Origin: CAVYUC01 sp963771595
GTDB lineage: Bacteria; Bacteroidota; Bacteroidia; Bacteroidales; Prolixibacteraceae
Assembly (NCBI GenBank): GCA_963771595.1
Contig: CAVYUC010000006.1
Span: 1-64,000 of the forward strand
Direction of reading: 5' to 3'
Length of the DNA stretch: 64,000 nucleotides
In this document: positions 60,544 to 64,000 of the stretch, piece by piece
Position numbering within the stretch: position 1 is the stretch's first letter
Layout: each line of letters opens with the position of its first letter
The notes under the pieces: generated by a model
The model's database searches: none
What the model saw: only the letters and a program-made list of their open reading frames with translations
Told to the model about the DNA's origin: nothing
Program-made: the position numbers and the translations under genes

Positions 60544-61360
60544 AAAAGTTGGAAAAACAGTTATTCAGCATGGAAAAATAAACAACCGGATTTACCTGAT
60601 GAAGCTGGCTCCCGGCGACGGGCCCGCCATTGTTCCGGAGCTAGAAAATCTGGCTTCGGAACATGGTTACACCAAAATCTTTGCAAAAATACAAGCCGAT
60701 GCCCTGCCCGAATTCATTACAGAAAATTATGAGGTTGAGGCATTTATACCGGATTTTTACAAAAACACTTCCGATTGTTTGCTGGTTTCGAAATTTATTG
60801 ATATAAACAGAAAAAAGCTCCCGGTTGAAGAGCTGAAAGTTTTTTCCGGCTTGTTAAATGTCAACAAAAAAACAGGAAGCAGGTACAATGGATCAGATAA
60901 ATTCGATATCGAACAACTGAATGAAAACAATGCCGGTGAAATTACAAAAGTATTCGAAGAAGTTTTTGAAACATATCCGTTCCCGGTTCACGATCCGACA
61001 TATATTGTAAAAACGATGCGCGAAGAAGGCACCCGTTATTTTGGTGTTCGCGACAAGGGAGAACTGATAGGGCTTTCAACGGCCGAAATTGATTTTGAAA
61101 ACCGGAATGCAGAGATGACAGATTTTGCGGTTTTGCCGGCATACAGGGGACGGAAACTGGCGTACCGGTTACTTATGTACATGGAAGTGGAAATGAAAGT
61201 TGAAAACATTAAAACAGTTTATACCATTGCCCGGCTAAAAGAAGCGGGAATGAACAAAACTTTTCTGAATGCCGGATACAAATATTCCGGCACATTGGTA
61301 AACAACACCAATATTTCGGGAAGTATTGAAAGTATGAACGTTTTATACAAACATATATAA
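60500..61360 (+). CDS. ablB: Beta-lysine N-acetyltransferase
   Basis: 286-residue GNAT enzyme that acetylates beta-lysine at the epsilon-amino group. The family fold is visible: YTKIFAKIQADALPEFI in the N-terminal half, then YFGVRDKGELIGLSTAEID, the acetyl-CoA loop DFAVLPAYRGRKLAYRLL, and the final MNKTFLNAGYKYSGTL. The start at 60500 overlaps ablA by 44 bp; ATGs at 60524 or 60527 would also keep the fold. The ablA-ablB pair makes a compatible solute for high-salt growth in methanogens and some bacteria. Confidence 0.9.
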   Translation: MSDTTEGRMMQDNIKKVGKTVIQHGKINNRIYLMKLAPGDGPAIVPELENLASEHGYTKIFAKIQADALPEFITENYEVEAFIPDFYKNTSDCLLVSKFIDINRKKLPVEELKVFSGLLNVNKKTGSRYNGSDKFDIEQLNENNAGEITKVFEEVFETYPFPVHDPTYIVKTMREEGTRYFGVRDKGELIGLSTAEIDFENRNAEMTDFAVLPAYRGRKLAYRLLMYMEVEMKVENIKTVYTIARLKEAGMNKTFLNAGYKYSGTLVNNTNISGSIESMNVLYKHI

Positions 61361-61361
61361 T

Positions 61362-61562
61362 ATGCACTTGGGAAAATTATGCAAGTATTCAGGGGAATGT
61401 CCAGTTTATCAGAATAAAAATAAAAGAATAAAAAAACCACTGTTCATTATTAAGAATGTGTTTTGCAATCGCGGTCCGAAGGGATGGAATAACTGCATCA
61501 GATATTCGCTTTTGGAACAGGGGCAACCGATAAATGATGATACCACACCATATAAACTTTAA
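61362..61562 (+). CDS. Small conserved cysteine protein in the abl operon
   Basis: 66 residues starting MHLGKLCKYSGECPVYQ. Four cysteines are placed as two pairs: CKYSGEC (7 and 13) and FCNRGPKGWNNCIRY (35 and 45), a layout that could bind a metal such as zinc. The surrounding NRGPKGWNNC is probably conserved; I recall similar small proteins in Bacteroidota but cannot name a function. It starts 1 bp after ablB and is followed closely by another small gene, so all belong to one operon. Confidence 0.55.
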   Translation: MHLGKLCKYSGECPVYQNKNKRIKKPLFIIKNVFCNRGPKGWNNCIRYSLLEQGQPINDDTTPYKL

Positions 61563-61577
61563 AATGAAAAAAATAAA

Positions 61578-61781
61578 ATGCCGAGAATTAAAGATAAAAC
61601 CGAATTAAAAATCGTTAAGTTTCTGAATGAAAACGGGCCAAGTTTTTTAGGCGAAGTGGTAAAGGAACATAAACTTTCTTACCGCCATGGTCATCAGTGC
61701 ATCAACAACTTGCTTTCGAAAGGAATAATAAAACATTCGGACCCGCCGCTTCAGTTCGAAATTAATACCGATTTAAAATAG
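61578..61781 (+). CDS. Small winged-helix protein
   Basis: 67 residues, entirely a winged-helix fold: TELKIVKFLNENGPSFLGEV (helices 1-2), KLSYRHGHQCINNLLSKG (recognition helix) and IIKHSDPPLQFEINTD (wing). It could be a stand-alone DNA-binding regulator of the operon or an RNA-binding variant. It lies 15 bp after the cysteine protein gene and 4 bp before the sodium symporter gene. Confidence 0.6.
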   Translation: MPRIKDKTELKIVKFLNENGPSFLGEVVKEHKLSYRHGHQCINNLLSKGIIKHSDPPLQFEINTDLK

Positions 61782-61785
61782 TTTA

Positions 61786-63213
61786 ATGCACTGGATCGAT
61801 TTCCTGATTTTTGGGGTTTACCTGGCGTTTATGCTGGGAATAGGTTTTTACTTTATGCGGAAAAACAATTCTGCCGATGATTATTTTGTTGGAGGCAGAA
61901 AAATGAATTCTGTGCATATTGGTTTGTCGGTTGTGGCCACAGATGTTGGCGGCGGATTTTCAATCGGACTGGGTGGCCTGGGATTTATTATGGGCCTTTC
62001 GGGAACGTGGCTGCTTTTTACCGGATTAATTGGCGCCTGGCTCAGCGCGGTGCTGCTCATTCCAAAAGTTTCGAAACTTGCCTCGCGCCACAACTTTCTT
62101 TCTTTTCCGCAATTTCTAGAAAACCTGTACAATGGCCGGGTGGCTCTGATTGCAGGAATTATTTCAGCCATTGGTTACCTCGGTTTTACAAGTTCACAAA
62201 TACTTGCCGGTGCCAAGCTGGCTTCTGCCACTTTTCCTGGAATTTCGCTGCAATCGGCTTTAATAATTATGGGAGCAATTGCCGTAATTTACACTTCTGT
62301 TGGCGGCATAAAAGCGGTTATTTATACCGACACCATCCAATGGATACTGTTAATGTCGGGCCTGGTTTTTATCGCACTGCCTGTCTGTTATTTTGGAATT
62401 GGCGGATACGATACGCTCAAGGCGACTCTCCCGGCAAAATTTTTCAGTCTCACTGAAATTTCGTGGCAGCAAATTGTAAACTGGTTTATAACCATCATTC
62501 CTATCTGGTTTATTGGGATGACGCTTTACCAGCGGATTTATGCCTCGCGCGACAAAAAAACCGCACAACGCGCCTGGTTTATTGCCGGTTTGTTCGAATA
62601 TCCGATTATGGCTTTTACCGGTGTAATTCTCGGGCTATTTGCAAAAGCAGCTTTTATCAACGGAATTATCGGACAGAATGTTACAGGCACGCTTGATCCG
62701 GAAATGGGGTTGCCGATTCTTCTGCGGACCATTCTTCCGGTGGGTTTAACGGGTATCATTTTGTCGTCCTATTTTTCAGCAATAATGTCAACTGCCGACA
62801 GTTGTTTAATGGCTGCCTCGGGAAATGTTATTACCGATATTCTCAAAAGCCACAAATCAAAAAAAATTATGTCGCTGTCGCCAATCACCACCCTTTTTCT
62901 GGGAATTCTGGCATTGGTGATTTCGTGGAAAGTCCCCAACGTGCTGCAATTGATGCTGCATTCCTATTCCTTTATGGTTTCCGGACTTTTTATTCCGGTG
63001 CTCGCAGGCCTTTTCCTGAAAAACAGAAGTTCGGCAGGTGCATTTTGGTCAATGATTTCCGGCGGTAGTTTAACTTTAATTCTCATTTTAAGCGGAATAA
63101 AACTGCCTTTTGAACTGGATGCCAATATTTTCGGAATCACTTTCTCCGCCATTACCTATCTTCTTTTTCATTTTTCCGGGACAAAACCTGAAGTTGCTGC
63201 AATTAAAATTTGA
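61786..63213 (+). CDS. Sodium:solute symporter
   Basis: 475 residues of the SSS family with about 13 transmembrane helices. Typical regions: DDYFVGGRKMNSVHIGLSVV near the start and SSYFSAIMSTADSCLMAASG, the helix-8 area that forms the second sodium site. Placed in the ablA-ablB operon, it may take up lysine, beta-lysine or another osmolyte using the sodium gradient. Substrate not proven by the sequence. Confidence 0.88.
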   Translation: MHWIDFLIFGVYLAFMLGIGFYFMRKNNSADDYFVGGRKMNSVHIGLSVVATDVGGGFSIGLGGLGFIMGLSGTWLLFTGLIGAWLSAVLLIPKVSKLASRHNFLSFPQFLENLYNGRVALIAGIISAIGYLGFTSSQILAGAKLASATFPGISLQSALIIMGAIAVIYTSVGGIKAVIYTDTIQWILLMSGLVFIALPVCYFGIGGYDTLKATLPAKFFSLTEISWQQIVNWFITIIPIWFIGMTLYQRIYASRDKKTAQRAWFIAGLFEYPIMAFTGVILGLFAKAAFINGIIGQNVTGTLDPEMGLPILLRTILPVGLTGIILSSYFSAIMSTADSCLMAASGNVITDILKSHKSKKIMSLSPITTLFLGILALVISWKVPNVLQLMLHSYSFMVSGLFIPVLAGLFLKNRSSAGAFWSMISGGSLTLILILSGIKLPFELDANIFGITFSAITYLLFHFSGTKPEVAAIKI

Positions 63214-63237
63214 ATTCCTTCAATTGACAGAAAACAC

Positions 63238-63245
63238 TACTTTTG
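63238..63245 (+). promoter_or_regulatory. -7 promoter element for the EamA gene
   Basis: TACTTTTG matches the -7 consensus and is 18 bp before the ATG at 63264. A TTTG at 63209-63212 is 25 bp upstream, a bit far for a -33. Confidence 0.35.
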
Positions 63246-63263
63246 TGGCAATTTAAAAATTGC

Positions 63264-64000
63264 ATGAAAGACAAGAACATCCTTGCATTTGGCTCGGCAT
63301 TGGGAGCTGCATTTTTTTGGAGCTTTTCGTTTATATGGTTTAAAATTGCATACATCGCTTACCAGCCAATTACAGTTGTAATTATCCGGCTGGCAATTTC
63401 GGCGCTGTTGATTTTTATTATTGCCGGATTAATGAAACGGCTGCAAAAACCATCGAAAAAAGATTTCGGTTTATTTGTTTTGATGGCTTTTTTTGAACCT
63501 TTCATCTATTTTTTAGGCGAAAGTTATGGTTTGAAATACGTTTCGTCAACTGTTGCCGCAGTGATTGTTGCCACAATCCCGCTGATTTCGCCGGTGGTAG
63601 CCTGGTATTTTTACCGCGAAAAACTGAAATGGATGAATGCGGCAGGTTTACTTTTTTCATTTATTGGCGTGGGACTCGTGGTTTTAAACGGTTCGTTCAA
63701 ATTTGAAGCTTCGTTGCTTGGTGTTAGTCTCGAATTTATGGCAGTTCTTGGCGCCATTGCCTATTCCATAATACTTCGCAGTTTGGTTGGCCGCTACAAT
63801 ACATTTACCATAATTACCTATCAAAATACAATTGGTGTACTGTTGTTCCTGCCCATTTGGCTGGTTCTCGATTTTAAAGATTTTGTGCATACGCCGTTTC
63901 ACCCGCAGGCATTTAGGGCAATTGTTTTTCTGGCTGTTTTTGCATCCACACTGGCTTTTATATTTTTTACGCAAAGTATCCGTCAACTTGGGGTAAACCG
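63264..64000 (+). CDS. EamA/DMT family transporter (3' end outside window)
   Basis: About 245 residues are visible and the frame is open at the end. The sequence starts MKDKNILAFGSALGAAFFWS, with helices spaced as in ten-helix drug/metabolite transporters, and shows the first EamA repeat ending ISPVVAWYFYREKLKW and FIGVGLVVLNG. The second repeat is under way when the window ends (ending IRQLGVN). DMT proteins export amino acids, drugs or metabolites; the substrate is unknown. Possibly an independent unit with its own -7 box. Confidence 0.85.
   Translation, partial: MKDKNILAFGSALGAAFFWSFSFIWFKIAYIAYQPITVVIIRLAISALLIFIIAGLMKRLQKPSKKDFGLFVLMAFFEPFIYFLGESYGLKYVSSTVAAVIVATIPLISPVVAWYFYREKLKWMNAAGLLFSFIGVGLVVLNGSFKFEASLLGVSLEFMAVLGAIAYSIILRSLVGRYNTFTIITYQNTIGVLLFLPIWLVLDFKDFVHTPFHPQAFRAIVFLAVFASTLAFIFFTQSIRQLGVN

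Noticed and set aside
1..64000. CRISPR array, prophage or insertion sequence
   Set aside because: No regularly spaced repeats, transposase, integrase or phage structural genes are seen on either strand.

Overview
The window is about 64 kb from one chromosome of a Bacteroidota bacterium, most likely an anaerobic or facultative member of the Marinilabiliales/Prolixibacteraceae type. That placement is an inference from several signs: consensus Bacteroidota promoters (TTTG-N19-TAnnTTTG, for example 59165-59195), a typical Bacteroidota division cluster (mraZ to ftsZ plus yqeY, without murF or ddl), a glsA/glsB-like aminolipid pair, signal-peptide-rich envelope genes and an AT-leaning composition. 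A beta-lysine osmolyte operon suggests a saline habitat. No transposon, prophage or CRISPR array is visible.

Layout. 1-16944: mixed housekeeping and envelope genes: gmk end, nadD, ChaN-like lipoprotein, methyltransferase, M3 peptidase, hydrolase, beta-barrel protein with a 1-nt break in its signal peptide, plsC, amino-acid permease, tRNA-Thr, cyclophilin and a B12-linked activation domain protein. 17030-33822 (minus strand): one long division and peptidoglycan operon, mraZ-rsmH-ftsL-ftsI-murE-mraY-murD-ftsW-murG-murC-ftsQ-ftsA-ftsZ-ftsZ-yqeY. It has two adjacent ftsZ genes and, upstream of mraZ, a run of 10-bp repeats that look like MraZ boxes. Divergent from it is the glsA/glsB pair, followed by a sigma-54-type response regulator.

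37352-51891 is the most distinctive part: a sulfur and molybdenum respiration island. On the minus strand a PsrABC-type molybdoenzyme is followed by two half-size YeeE/YedE sulfur transporters, two membrane-anchored rhodanese-like proteins and a nearly complete set of molybdenum cofactor genes (mobA, mobB, moeA, moaA, moaC and a MOSC-MogA fusion). Each rhodanese-like protein contains exactly one cysteine, its last residue, in a shared RRKKT..VAGGC tail, and lacks the usual active-site cysteine. Divergent on the plus strand are a Rieske protein and a single polypeptide joining a bc-type cytochrome b to twelve c-type haem motifs. A promoter pair and a 9-bp-arm inverted repeat lie between the two operons. 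I infer a periplasmic sulfur-reduction system: sulfur is imported or relayed on C-terminal cysteines, PsrABC reduces it with quinol electrons, and the Rieske/cytochrome b/multihaem unit passes quinol electrons to or from a periplasmic haem wire.

51906-64000: a GIY-YIG remnant, tRNA-His, a frameshifted sugar kinase, an ECF sigma/anti-sigma unit with surface proteins and beta-barrels, a TIM-barrel lipoprotein, a MarR regulator, the N-acetyl-beta-lysine genes ablA/ablB with two small genes and a sodium symporter, and the start of an EamA transporter cut by the window end.
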